A stretch of 64,000 nucleotides of DNA from NCBI GenBank assembly GCA_022419385.1, contig JAJUBI010000001.1:930001-994000 (forward strand), written 5' to 3'. This document shows positions 9,941-19,996 of the stretch, in pieces. The notes below the pieces were generated by a model. It worked only from the letters and a program-made list of their open reading frames with translations. It was not told the origin of the DNA and ran no database searches. The translations under genes were made by a program, and so were the position numbers. The stretch is from Paraconiothyrium sp. Pb-2020. Its lineage: Eukaryota; Ascomycota; Dothideomycetes; Pleosporales; Didymosphaeriaceae. Position 1 is the stretch's first letter. Each line of letters begins with the position of its first letter.

Positions 9941-11821
9941 ATGGAAATCCCAAAAGACGACTTCAAGTGGTTTGGTGAAGGCTTCGACGGCTTCCCGAAG
10001 CGGCTGCCCGAAGATGTTGTAGAATACATGGTCTTCATCATCGACTCAATGCTCTCTGAGATCCAGAATAGAGAGCGTCTTCAAGCTTTCCAGCGCGCAC
10101 TAACCGCTCTAGAGAAGAAGTTCTTAAAGGAGTACATTTGGCAACGCGACTCTATCAAACTCGACCTCGTCCGGGAAGACGGAAGATGGCTGCTGCGAGG
10201 CACCACAAATTATGGCGACAGCGTCGCTGACGAGTGGCTAATTGTGTACTTTTTGCGAGAGCTAAGTAAAGAGTTCAAAGACGCTTGGGTCAGGATCTAC
10301 GACACAGACGGCGACTTTTTACTGATCGAGGCTGCTAACGCTCTGCCAAATTGGCTTAATCCAGAGGTTGCAGAGAACAGAGTCTGGATTAACAATCATC
10401 GACTCCTTGTCATACCACTTTCCAAGGACCAAACACCAGCGCCGTTGGGCCTGACCGAGGCGCTGTCGATTATCCGAGAAACATCCGCGCGGCCCCAACA
10501 CTATCCCAAGATCGAAAAGGAAGCCTTCCATCGTCTCAACGGCTATCCCAATGCAATATCCACGAATCAGCATCATGCGACACTACCAATACCTCGAAAG
10601 GCGGCGCACATCTTGCATCTTAACCCTTCATATATCTCCCCTGCCGTGGAGGCTTTCTACCTCCGGGACCCGGTTGCGCTACGCTTATTACAGCCTGAAA
10701 AGTCAAAAAGGGCGCTCTTATTTCCTCCAGAAGACTTCATAGAGATTAGCACCAGGTTTACCAAGGTTCTTTATGCGCAGCTGCTTGGCCAAAATTGGGA
10801 TCCGCCTGCTGCTCATGATGCGGCCGTGAACGAACTCAAGAAGCAAGGCACGACACCAGAGAAAGCCGAGATGGCCGTGAAACTCGTCGCAGGCCTTGAA
10901 ATGCTCCTCCAGCACGAGATCTATGCGGACAAGCCGGCAGTCAGAGAGATCCAACTGCTCCTGGAGGATCTGGACACAGGCGCTGATGTTTTACCAACAG
11001 ATGCTGAGATTGCAGCCTGGCCCAAGCGCGACGATGACGAAGCTTGGTTGAACATCGACTTTGCGGAGTTCGAGCGTGAGTTAGCTGGCAAGGGCGGCAA
11101 GGAAGGATTTGGGGACAAAGACGCCCAGCAGAATCTGAAAAAGATGGTGGAGCGTTTCAACGCGTTCTTGGCAGACGATGAAGCTGGTATTGACGGCGCT
11201 GGTGGTCTTGACCCCATGGACATGGATGATGACTCTGACGCGGAGGGTCGCAAGTGGGAGGACCCTGAGGATTCTGACTCATCATCTGACCAAAAAGGCG
11301 CGGACGAAGAGAGCGACAACGCAGACGCCGATGCCGAATACGCAGAGTATGAAAAAGCTTACGAGAAGTTCATGACACTATCTGCGGCTGAGAAGGCCAT
11401 CCTGACGGATGACGCCCGCGAGTTGGCTCTTGCAGAAGAGGCGGATCGCGAGGAAGACGAGGAGATCAAGAAACTTTCGGACATGATGGAGGCAGAACTC
11501 TTTGGTCATGGCGCACTGAACTTGGATCCTGAGCGGGGCGAAAAGGGCGCCAAGGTCCAAATGGACCAATCATTTATGTCAGCCAAGGGCAAGGGTAAAG
11601 CGAAGATGGAGGAGCTACCGGAGGAAGGCTCCGACGACAGCGATGCCGATGTATTGGACGAAGACTACAATCTAGCAGAGAATATGCTCAAAGCGTTTAA
11701 GGGCCAGGTCGGGACGGCAGGTCCGGCAGGTAATTTGATGGGGTTGATGGGTGTACAATTTCCCCCGGACGCGGACGACGAGCAAAAGAGTCGAGGGCAG
11801 GGCAAGGCTCCGCTACGGTAA
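9941..11821 (+). CDS. SGT1: SGT1/ecdysoneless family protein
   Basis: A single exon encodes 626 residues. The N-terminal half matches the SGT1/ecdysoneless family (named for the yeast suppressor of gcr2 and fly Ecd): a helix with YMVFIIDSM, then WQRDSIKLDLVREDGRWLLRG, then DEWLIVYFLRELSKEF and WVRIYDTDGDFLLIEAANALP. These segments form the conserved core of the family. Residues about 340-400 contain the conserved DEAWLNIDF segment. From about 415 onward the chain is acidic (runs of Asp/Glu/Ser), as expected for this family, whose members are linked to transcription of glycolytic genes, cell-cycle progression and pre-mRNA splicing. The family name should not be confused with the unrelated HSP90 co-chaperone also called Sgt1. 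The stop codon (TAA 11819-11821) overlaps a GTAAG sequence, but a further exon is not needed. Confidence 0.88.
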   Translation: MEIPKDDFKWFGEGFDGFPKRLPEDVVEYMVFIIDSMLSEIQNRERLQAFQRALTALEKKFLKEYIWQRDSIKLDLVREDGRWLLRGTTNYGDSVADEWLIVYFLRELSKEFKDAWVRIYDTDGDFLLIEAANALPNWLNPEVAENRVWINNHRLLVIPLSKDQTPAPLGLTEALSIIRETSARPQHYPKIEKEAFHRLNGYPNAISTNQHHATLPIPRKAAHILHLNPSYISPAVEAFYLRDPVALRLLQPEKSKRALLFPPEDFIEISTRFTKVLYAQLLGQNWDPPAAHDAAVNELKKQGTTPEKAEMAVKLVAGLEMLLQHEIYADKPAVREIQLLLEDLDTGADVLPTDAEIAAWPKRDDDEAWLNIDFAEFERELAGKGGKEGFGDKDAQQNLKKMVERFNAFLADDEAGIDGAGGLDPMDMDDDSDAEGRKWEDPEDSDSSSDQKGADEESDNADADAEYAEYEKAYEKFMTLSAAEKAILTDDARELALAEEADREEDEEIKKLSDMMEAELFGHGALNLDPERGEKGAKVQMDQSFMSAKGKGKAKMEELPEEGSDDSDADVLDEDYNLAENMLKAFKGQVGTAGPAGNLMGLMGVQFPPDADDEQKSRGQGKAPLR

Positions 11822-12237
11822 GCTTAGCGTCAATCACTATGATACACCTCTGATGCATCACGATGCAAGGCTTCGTGTTGTATTTCAGATTTCGGGGGTG
11901 CAATCGACGATCCAATATATTCTCGTAATACCAACAACCAACGTCCATGCATCTACCATTGGTCAGATCGCGGACCCTCTATGCAACCGTCTCCCTCCTA
12001 CCCCATAGTACCTAATGCGGTCTTCTCTATCGTACAAATTGTTTGCTTCTCATGTCTATGTCTACAAGTCATGTCGTCTTGTCTAACCGGCTGCTCGGTA
12101 ACGCATCAACCAATCCCAACCTCCACTGGCCGATCCCCGCATTACGGCTCCACCCAGGCGGCCGCAATGATTCACATTCGTACTCGCTTCACTGAGCCTC
12201 ATTCCTGCGTTCCACTGAACTACTTGGCAATTGACTC
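11822..12237. other. Convergent intergenic region
   Basis: It contains the 3' flanks of the SGT1-type gene (plus) and the proline-rich small gene (minus). The open frame on the plus strand across 11981-12352 has no recognisable content. Confidence 0.4.
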
Positions 12238-12612
12238 TTATGACCCTGGTCCTTTCCCTTTCCCCTGTTCTTGCGCCGATCCCGCCCTCGCGCCTAATTG
12301 CTCCCGATTCGCCCCAGCAAATGGCCACGGATGCGGTACGCGTGGTACCTGAAAAGGTGCCGTGATGGGATACCTTGCTGGAGGTGGCTGTGGCCGCGGC
12401 CCTGGAGGTTGATAGTGGTGGAACTGGGTGACAGTGGCAGTGGGTTGGCCAGCTGTTTCCTGAGGCTGTGACTGTGGCCGTGGTCGTATGCTTTGGTATT
12501 GTTGCGCTGTCGAGCCTGGAGTTGACGGCGAGGTCGCGGGAGCGCTGGTGGCCGGTCGAGAGTACGTGTTGTGCCAGTTTGCTGGATTGTGTGGGTGTTT
12601 GTTCGGATCCAT
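12238..12612 (-). CDS. Small proline/glutamine-rich protein, hypothetical
   Basis: A frame of 124 residues from ATG 12612 (MDPNKHPHNPANWHNTYSRP). It is dominated by Pro, Gln, Ser and Thr, and towards the end reads PGPRPQPPPARYPITAPFQV. It is disordered throughout, without signal peptide or membrane segment. The frame is open further upstream, but only with a few residues before a stop. The composition (Asn/Pro/Trp-His-Asn near the start, then a PQ-rich tail) looks like a real, poorly conserved fungal protein rather than a chance frame, but nothing in the sequence proves expression. Confidence 0.42.
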   Translation of the reverse strand: MDPNKHPHNPANWHNTYSRPATSAPATSPSTPGSTAQQYQSIRPRPQSQPQETAGQPTATVTQFHHYQPPGPRPQPPPARYPITAPFQVPRVPHPWPFAGANREQLGARAGSAQEQGKGKGPGS

Positions 12613-15600
12613 TGTTAGCTGGCGGTAGTCACTTCTTGGGACACGCTGCAAGGTTCGGGCTCAAAAACCCACCCTCGCGTGCTGGCTGCCGGTTGGTTTG
12701 TATGATCGAGTCGTCCGAATGTTGAAAGGGACGAGGATAAGGCAAGTTCAAGGAGAGATGTGGTGGATAACGTCACTTTTGGACTACTGGAGCTCGTGAA
12801 GATGGTACGAGGGTTGTCTTTTGCGCTTGATTTGCGCGAGCTCTTAGGCAACACTCCTAGAAGCTGGAGTGACTTGACTAGCGGTTGTTTCTGTTGTTGT
12901 GTATGGAGGAGTTGGGTATATGTACGAGTGCAATAAGTCGAGACTGGCTTACGGGTGGCACCGCGAATGGAAAAAGGAAGCGGCAACAGCTGTATGATAG
13001 ATAAACATGCAAAACGCTGCGAGTCGTTTAGTAGCAATGGCGATCTGGTATGGTCAAGGTGCATCCATACTAGGTCTTCGCCTATGCGAATCCTGCGTAT
13101 GCCTCCAGCCTACTTAAGGCCTTGCACACACCGACAACGTGTACTATTCTGCAATCTCACTAGCCGTCGACGTTGCACCGCAAGGTACGTGCAAGGTACG
13201 TGCAAGGTACGTGCAACGTGCATGCATGAGCGAGGAAGTGCCACGTGTGTACTGATGCGGAAGGTCGTAAGGTAGTAATCCTCCCGCGTAGGCCCGCTCT
13301 GTTTTAGAGTACCTTGGTATAGGTACCGGTGCGGCTACATGTACCTGTGCCCTTTCTGGAAACGAACGCGGCTGATACCCGTGATCTATATCGCAATGAT
13401 GATGCTCCTTATGGATGCTCACACACCGCATACGCGGACCCCAGGGCCCAAAGCTCAACCCCACGCATGTGATACGAGGCTTGCTCACTTATAGTACCAA
13501 CACATGCACGCCACAACGGCGGAGCCCTGCCCATCCACTCATCTGTCATCACCTCGGCAGTCCTGGTAGACCTTCTGGAGCTCTCTTTGCGACGCCCCCA
13601 ACGATTGGGCGCCCCTGGACACCCCGATTCGGCAGCTATCGAGGCGCAAGGGCAGCCATTACGATAGCCCAGACATCCCGTGCACAGCCGGCGCCTAGCT
13701 CCGCTTTCACCAAGTACCTCGGGATGCAGGAATAGGAGCACCGATGCCCCATACCGCCAGATTCTGCGAAACTCGCGTGGCATGGATCCGGATCGAGCGA
13801 GACAGTTTCTGGCACCGTTTTGACGTTTTGGCGCTCCTGGCCGTTTTTAGTCCACGCATGGACGCTTCCATACGTTAGCTTGGGGTCCATGTACTATACC
13901 CCAAGCTACACTCGGATCGATCATCTCAATTGGTATTACGTAGCGCTCTTTGCCGCGGTACACGTTGGCAGCCGGCCGGCAAAGGGGCCGATCGGATGCA
14001 AGCGAGATTTTCAAACGGGCGGATTGGATACCATGTCGTGGTGAGTCAGGAGCATTGAAACGTGCGCTCTTGGGGTCGCCTGGCGGTGAACTATCTATGG
14101 CCGGCAGTGAGGCGTCGTATATCCGGAGCTCGTCTTTCTCATCCCTGGTGATCATCAAATCTCAGCATGCACTAGCGAGACCCGGCGCTGCGGCCATTCA
14201 GGCAGGGCCTCGCGTGCAGTAGTCCAGACATCGGGTAGCGAGCACTCCGCCTACCGCTACCGCTTACGATGCGCTGCAGCCCAGCTACCGTTAGACTAAG
14301 CTGTACAACATATTACGACATGTTTCATGGTTGCCACGCAGCTTGTTGTTGGTCAGAGCAGAGCCTGTTACACACTACGGACTTCGACAAATTTACTAAT
14401 TGGGTAATACCAGCACGCAATTGACCAATCAGAGCTTTTCACGACTAACTGGGAGAGACTTCAAATAGACAACGCGGCCCTGTTAGCGGTCGCGTGGCCT
14501 CTTTACTGCGCCGTGTCGTCGACCTGTTTTCGGACGCGCATGGGGCCAAATCTAAGGTACCGTCGGAACTACGTCCGATGAAAGCTCTCTAAGATGGGTT
14601 GATGCCCAACACCTCAAAACTCAGTTGAAACTTAATTTTTTCAAAGCTAGGTCAAGAAAATACAGTCTCTTCGTGTCGGGGACAAGCAGTTTGATCGTTC
14701 CTCTGGGTTCAGTGAAAGCTTGGGTTAAGGTTACTCCCCACGCCCTGAAAATCGATTGAGAAGCTCCCATATGACCAAAGCAGGCCTCCTGAGCCATCAG
14801 AATCCGTCAAGAGACGCTTACTGGTCATCATCGGCCGCCTAGACCTTTCAGACAACGTCTTGTTCGGCACGGAACCTACCATGTACAAGTGCACTCCAAA
14901 CAGATGGCCTCGGCTAAGGTTCGCAATGTCTTGCCCGATCGATCTACCATGTCACATTGTAAGACCATTACATGCCCAGACATAAGCCTCATCCTCAGCC
15001 TCGTTCATCTTCATGCAAGTCATGATATACAGCGAAGGAGCCAATCGGCAAGTCCCAGATGACGCAGACTGCATAAAACAAGATCTTCCTCTAGGATTGA
15101 CGCGGGCTGCCCGGAAGGGCGTCGGAGATTATTTTAGCACACCTTCCGGATGGAGACGGAGCTGTGGTAGGTATGTAGTGGGCGCCTTGAGTAAGGTCCG
15201 ATCACGTGTCGGTAAAGCCGACATCTTGTACAACACTGTAATAGGAGGCTTAGGTAGCACAGATGGATTATTCAGCGTTGATGTTAGGAATGCCAAGTAG
15301 TGGATCATCGTAAGTACGCAAGGCATCTAAGGAGGCCGCATTCACTCCCCTTCTTAGGACTGAGAGTGTACATGTGGTAGACACCAGGCATGAAAATCGA
15401 TGCGAATATATGACCTTGCGAAATATCAATGGCAAAATGTCAAGTAGAGCGAAAAGTTCTGTTGTGTCTCACTTCAACCGTGGTGCGTTAGTGACAAGCG
15501 AGCAAGCGCAGCATCACCTTCGACTCCCCCACGCGTGATACATGAATGTTTTCTAGAGGCAATTTGTATGTGAAGTGTACAGATCAAACATATTTCTTTA

Positions 15601-16350
15601 TCGACGCAGAGTAGTGACTTGAACATCTGATGATCAACTTGCTATGTTTCCACAGTCACGTTGGCTTGAACAATGCTCAGCAGACTTGCTATCAAGTACG
15701 ACATGAACAAATAAAGTGTTCCTTACAAGTATATAATCAATCTTGAACTGCGACATTCTCAAAACCATTCGAAATTTCAGAACATTGAAAATAATTATGA
15801 GCTCTCGTCGCATCCTAATGATTATAAGGCAATATGAAATAAATCGTCAACTCTACCCTCTTATACCCCGATAATCTCCTCGCTTTACATTTGAGTTTGG
15901 GTAGTACACAAAATTTCCACAGTCGGCTGCATAGTTGCACCTACGATGGCCCTAGTACAAGGTATGTTCACCTACAGTTTGGAAGTCTTGACTGTCCGTT
16001 GATCAGAGATTAGTCTATCTATCGTCCAGTGAGCCGAGCCCACCCTCTCGACCTTGAAAGTCAAAAAAGCATTCAGGAATATCGAGGTGACCGTCAAGAT
16101 CTGTCCTTGTCTTTTCAACCGGTCGCGGTCACCAAATGCTTCCTCGGATTTTCAACCTCAAAATCTTGGTGACGTGCTCCCGCTCGCCGAGTTTTCGATA
16201 TTCACCAAAGTTCTCGAAATCACAGTTCGACTAACGCAGGCGCCCAGCCCTAGATTTCGACCCTATTATACGCATCTGCAAAGCTACTCCGCTATATTCT
16301 AAACAACTATATACCAAATCTTCCAAAAAAAAGACATCACCTTCGAAAAC
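12613..16350. other. Gene-poor region of about 3.7 kb
   Basis: No open frame here shows domain content, a convincing start or a splice pattern. The section around 13.0-14.3 kb is richer in G/C and contains a short tandem repeat. The part around 15.4-15.9 kb is richer in A/T. A CT/AC-rich leader with TATATACC lies just before the gene starting at 16351. Confidence 0.45.
13180..13212. repeat. Three tandem copies of an 11-bp unit
   Basis: The unit gcaaggtacgt occurs three times in direct contact, followed by a partial fourth copy that degenerates into gcaacgtgcatgc. Each unit contains the palindrome GGTACG/GTAC. No function is evident. Confidence 0.85.
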
Positions 16351-17027
16351 ATGACTTCCTCGTCTGCCTCGATCCAGAGCACACCTGCATTCGCCTTCCC
16401 AGTCGACCAGGTTGAAGTCGACCTGAATGCGCCTATTCCTGAGCCGTACCGCAACGGCCTTCGTATATGTAAGTGTATAAATACGTCATCTAGAAGGAGA
16501 TATGAGGACTGACAAGTCCCCTTTCAGTCGAGATCCCGCCGGTCAACTGGATTGGAAACGACGAGTGCAACCTGAATTCCACCGCCATAATCGCGCAGTA
16601 CGACTACCATGGAATCACGTTCTACTTCGTTGTCTACGATATTTCTTCTGAACAAGGTACCACCATGAAGTATGGTTGGCTGCCCTTTGCTTACGCAGGG
16701 GTATTCTTGGAGCGCGAGTGGGAAAGTTACAAGAACGACACCAAGGAGTTCCCTCACTCCGAAATCATCAAGGACCTCCGAGGGGAGGTTGCTAATCGTT
16801 TTTTTGATCTGCTGCACCAATCCATCACGGATGGTGGAGAGGCCACTCGCTCGCTCGCTGAAAATATGATGATCCTGGCTCTGTCTGGTCAAGTCGCAGA
16901 CCAAATGGATAATCATGTCGCCGCCACGATGGCGAAAGCGGAAGAGATCCAGGATTTGAATGACGGGTTGGATGGAATCCTGGAGACATACCCCTCTGAT
17001 GCTCAGGAGAATGGTGACGGTACTTAA
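16351..17027 (+). CDS. Uncharacterised protein, first member of a tandem paralogous pair
   Basis: Two exons (16351-16468 and 16528-17027) joined by a 59-bp intron with GTAAGT donor and TTTCAG acceptor encode 205 residues. I do not recognise the family. Without signal peptide or membrane helix it should be intracellular. A Ser/Ala-rich leader is followed by a compact region with LRIF at the exon junction, AIIAQY, YFVVYD, TTMKYGW, and Y-G-FL-REWESYK. A helical region with EIIKDLRGEV and ITDGGE closes the protein. The gene about 2 kb downstream encodes a clear paralogue with the same intron position and phase (after the first base of the Phe codon in LRIF). An aromatic-rich beta core plus helical tail is my reading of the structure. 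The antisense frame over this gene (16524-17207) is a shadow. Confidence 0.75.
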
Positions 17028-18331
17028 GACAATCCTGGTAGTGCCCGGGACGAAACCAGCTCCAGAACTCGATGGCTTCAGTCTATATGGTGCTTGGTGC
17101 CTCAGAAGTCTCCACGAATTCATTCGTTCGTCTCTGGGACTCACATTTACCCCGGAAGTTCTCAACAACACCGAAATTTGCCTTTCCAGAAATGTTACTT
17201 GGAACATTGGCGGCTATCAGCATACAGCTCTCCACATGGGTATTACAGGTGGAACCTCGACGACGCATGATTTATGAGGAGTTTTGTATTTGTTTCGTTT
17301 GCATTGCGAGAATGGCGTAAAATGGGGAGGTCCACTTCGGCTCAGCACTGGAAGTGTGGTAACTTTCGTTCAGGGGAGCATTGGGAGCATTTATCCATAC
17401 AGAATTTAACTAAGCTACACTTGGTCATTAGCGTTTGGCTACAATGTCTTTGTGATGTTCTGAACAAGCGTAACAGCCAGCTCTAGCATTCTACACTGCA
17501 TCCCAGAACACGTACGAGGCTTGGCAAATGTAGGAAAGACTGACGATAGGCTGTCGGCAGGCTGTCTTGTGCCGAACAGGGACAGGATGGAAATGGCCAT
17601 AGTGATGTGCCCGAGCAATGAACTTCTGTTGAAAAGTCATGTTAGCGGCGGAACATCTGTTACTCCGAAAAATTGTTGACATACGTATCTCTTAGCCCAT
17701 CAAAATCTGCTGCACTGCAAATATCATTTCTGTTCATAACGGCTGATGTAGTAAGTACTGATTACGATAATAACAGTTGCTGTGCACCATGTCTCATTCT
17801 TGTCGCAAAGCTTCGCGTTCGCCTAATGCCTTTATTGAGTCTTCGCATACATGTATATCTAGACTTTTACGGCACAGGTGCTATTGAAGTGACTCAAAGT
17901 GTGAGCAACAGTACGCACGTAGTAAGATTGGGTGCCGGCTCGGTACTTTTGCCGTAGTGGCACTGTTCACGTTGTGGTCTTTTTGCGCTGTGACTGACCT
18001 TGATCTGGGTCGGTGCTACTACAGTGAAAGCACTGAACATATGCTCAACCGTGCTGAATACGTACTGTTGCACGGGGAGCAGTCCTTATCACTTCATTTG
18101 ATACTTCATTCAGGCACGCCTGCCCGAAACAGTCACGGTCACCAGAATGATTCATAGAACACGGTGAAGTGCGGCTGGCCGTGTATTTCCTAGTTTTCGG
18201 AGTCATGATTCGTGTATATAAACTTGATAGTCCAGCTGTAGATCTTAGACTCTATCTATACGCATTGACAGGAGCTTCTACTGTACATGAAACTTAGCTA
18301 AACCTTCCACAACAAACACATATCCAAAATT
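17028..18331. other. Spacer between the two paralogues
   Basis: It contains the 3' flank of the first copy and the promoter of the second. A TATATAAA element lies at 18215-18222, about 110 bases before the second start codon. Part of the spacer is duplicated downstream of the second gene (see the repeat at 17479). No other gene is seen. Confidence 0.5.
17479..17503. repeat. Copy 1 of a 25-bp direct repeat flanking the paralogue pair
   Basis: The sequence starting agctctagcattctacact is found again at 19624-19648 with one mismatch. It is preceded in both places by a shared ctgaacaagc. It sits in the same relative place downstream of each paralogue, so it marks the duplicated block. Confidence 0.7.
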
Positions 18332-19027
18332 ATGTCTACCTTTTCTCTGTATGCTCCGGATCGAGACCTGACAACCGTATTCTGGCCAGTCGAACTGATT
18401 CCCTGTCCTCTCGGTCAGCCTGCAGAGGCTGAATGCGACAACCTTCGTATCTGTAAGTATAAGTAATAGTCTGAAGATAGAAAAGTGACATAAACTCCTA
18501 CAGTCAACGTTGCGCCTGAGGGTTGGGTCGGCGAACGTTTTGACCAGTACTCCAATGCGATTATCGCCCAATATTCTTTCAATAACAACAACGCCTATTT
18601 CATCGTCTACGAAGATAATGCTGGCCCTAAGACTACTATGAATTATGGCTGGATTAACTCTGACTATGTCGGCGACTACTTAAAGGGCGAGTGGGAGCAC
18701 TACAAGAAGGTCACCAACAAGGACAATAACGGGGAGGCGAAATCGTTCGAACACGATCATATCATCGACGGCCTTCGCGCAATAGCGACTGAATATGTCG
18801 AAACCCAGCTAGCACAGCCCATCACCAATGGTAGCGAAATCGACAAGTTGGCCGCTGAGAGGGAGAAGATCCGGATTCTGTCTACTCAACTTAATGACCT
18901 CATGGAAGAAAACGTCCTAGCTATAAAGGTGCCAGCGGATCAAAGGTGTGTAGATGCGGCGGTGCTTGAAATCAATGTTACAGAACCCCGCGCAGGTGAA
19001 ACGGATGTCAGCTTCGTTAACTATTGA
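18332..19027 (+). CDS. Uncharacterised protein, second member of a tandem paralogous pair
   Basis: Two exons (18332-18452 and 18504-19027) with a 51-bp intron encode 214 residues. It shares with the upstream copy the LRIF exon junction, AIIAQY, YFIVYE, TTMNYGW, Y-G-YL-GEWEHYKK, IIDGLR and ITNGSE in the same order, so the two arose by tandem duplication. This copy has an extra hydrophilic insert (KDNNGEAKSF) and a longer, different C-terminal tail. There is no signal peptide, membrane helix or known catalytic motif, and I do not recognise the family. A TATATAAA box 110 bases upstream suggests that it is transcribed separately from the first copy. Confidence 0.77.
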
Positions 19028-19996
19028 GTTGAGTGTCTGCTTGGAACCTTCAACAGGTCCGGGGTACGATATGATCATATAGGCAATCCATTTTACATTT
19101 AAAAGTCTCCAATATCACTGCTTTGCTGTTCCGAGGCGCTATATGAAACATCGGTGGCGCTGTCGCCAGAATGTTCCTTGTAATACTTGGAAGGCTTATC
19201 TTTGTGGTCGTGTTTGTGAAAACGGCTCCAGATAGACGAGCAGTTTAATTTGGCTCGATACTAGTGAAGAATACCTCGTAGTAAGGAGAGCTCCATAAGC
19301 TTTCAGGCATACAGACTCTACCGCAGTGGCTGACATCAAAGACTGAACTTGATTGTTGCCAGATTCTGAGCTTCCCATGTTGCGATTCTAGCGACGATTA
19401 GCTGCAAGCTTAGTAGCTAACGGTGTAGCCTAGGTTGACTCGCTTCATAATGCGCGTTCGAAGTTGTAATCTGGTAATGTACGGCTACACCTATCTTATG
19501 TTGGCGAAAGAGCCGATTCAGACTTTTATGCTAGCGACTGTGCTACTCAAATCTCACTTACTAATTGGCTGTGAAGATACTCTCTGTGTGGTGTCCTGAA
19601 CAAGCCATCGCACCGTCCAGATTAGCTCTAGCACTCTACACTGCATCCTAAATCGGCTCATCGCGCGAGGTAAGCTAGCCTCCTCGAGCTAGTGCATCCA
19701 CAGCTTCTATTGCCAGGTCCCACATACATCCTACACCCGATGGTGATATCAGAAGATTTCAACAAGGCTACGCGCAAAATGAGATGGCACGTTCGCGCAC
19801 TGAACTCCTTTGGGCGGCTGTGGAGTGGGTTTGTCTAATTACGGACTAGCCCTCTTCAGTCGCTATATGGGTCTTCCGCTTGTATTATAGTGCGACCACA
19901 GAAGGGAGTGTATAAAGTCGCTGTTTGGTGGCCCGAAGCTGCGTTTGTATCCCATCTGTTGTTTTCTTTTTGACAGTGCAGTCCTCCTTCCAAGTC
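19028..19996. other. Intergenic region downstream of the paralogue pair
   Basis: It contains the duplicated 3' block (19624-19648) and the upstream region of the carboxylesterase gene. No gene is seen. Confidence 0.45.
19624..19648. repeat. Copy 2 of the 25-bp direct repeat flanking the paralogue pair
   Basis: Partner of 17479-17503, one mismatch. The spacing between the two copies (2145 bp) is close to the spacing between the two start codons (1981 bp). Confidence 0.7.

Noticed and set aside
16524..17207. Minus-strand open frame of 227 codons over the first paralogue
   Set aside because: The plus-strand gene has splice sites and a clear paralogue; the antisense frame has no domain content and is a codon shadow.
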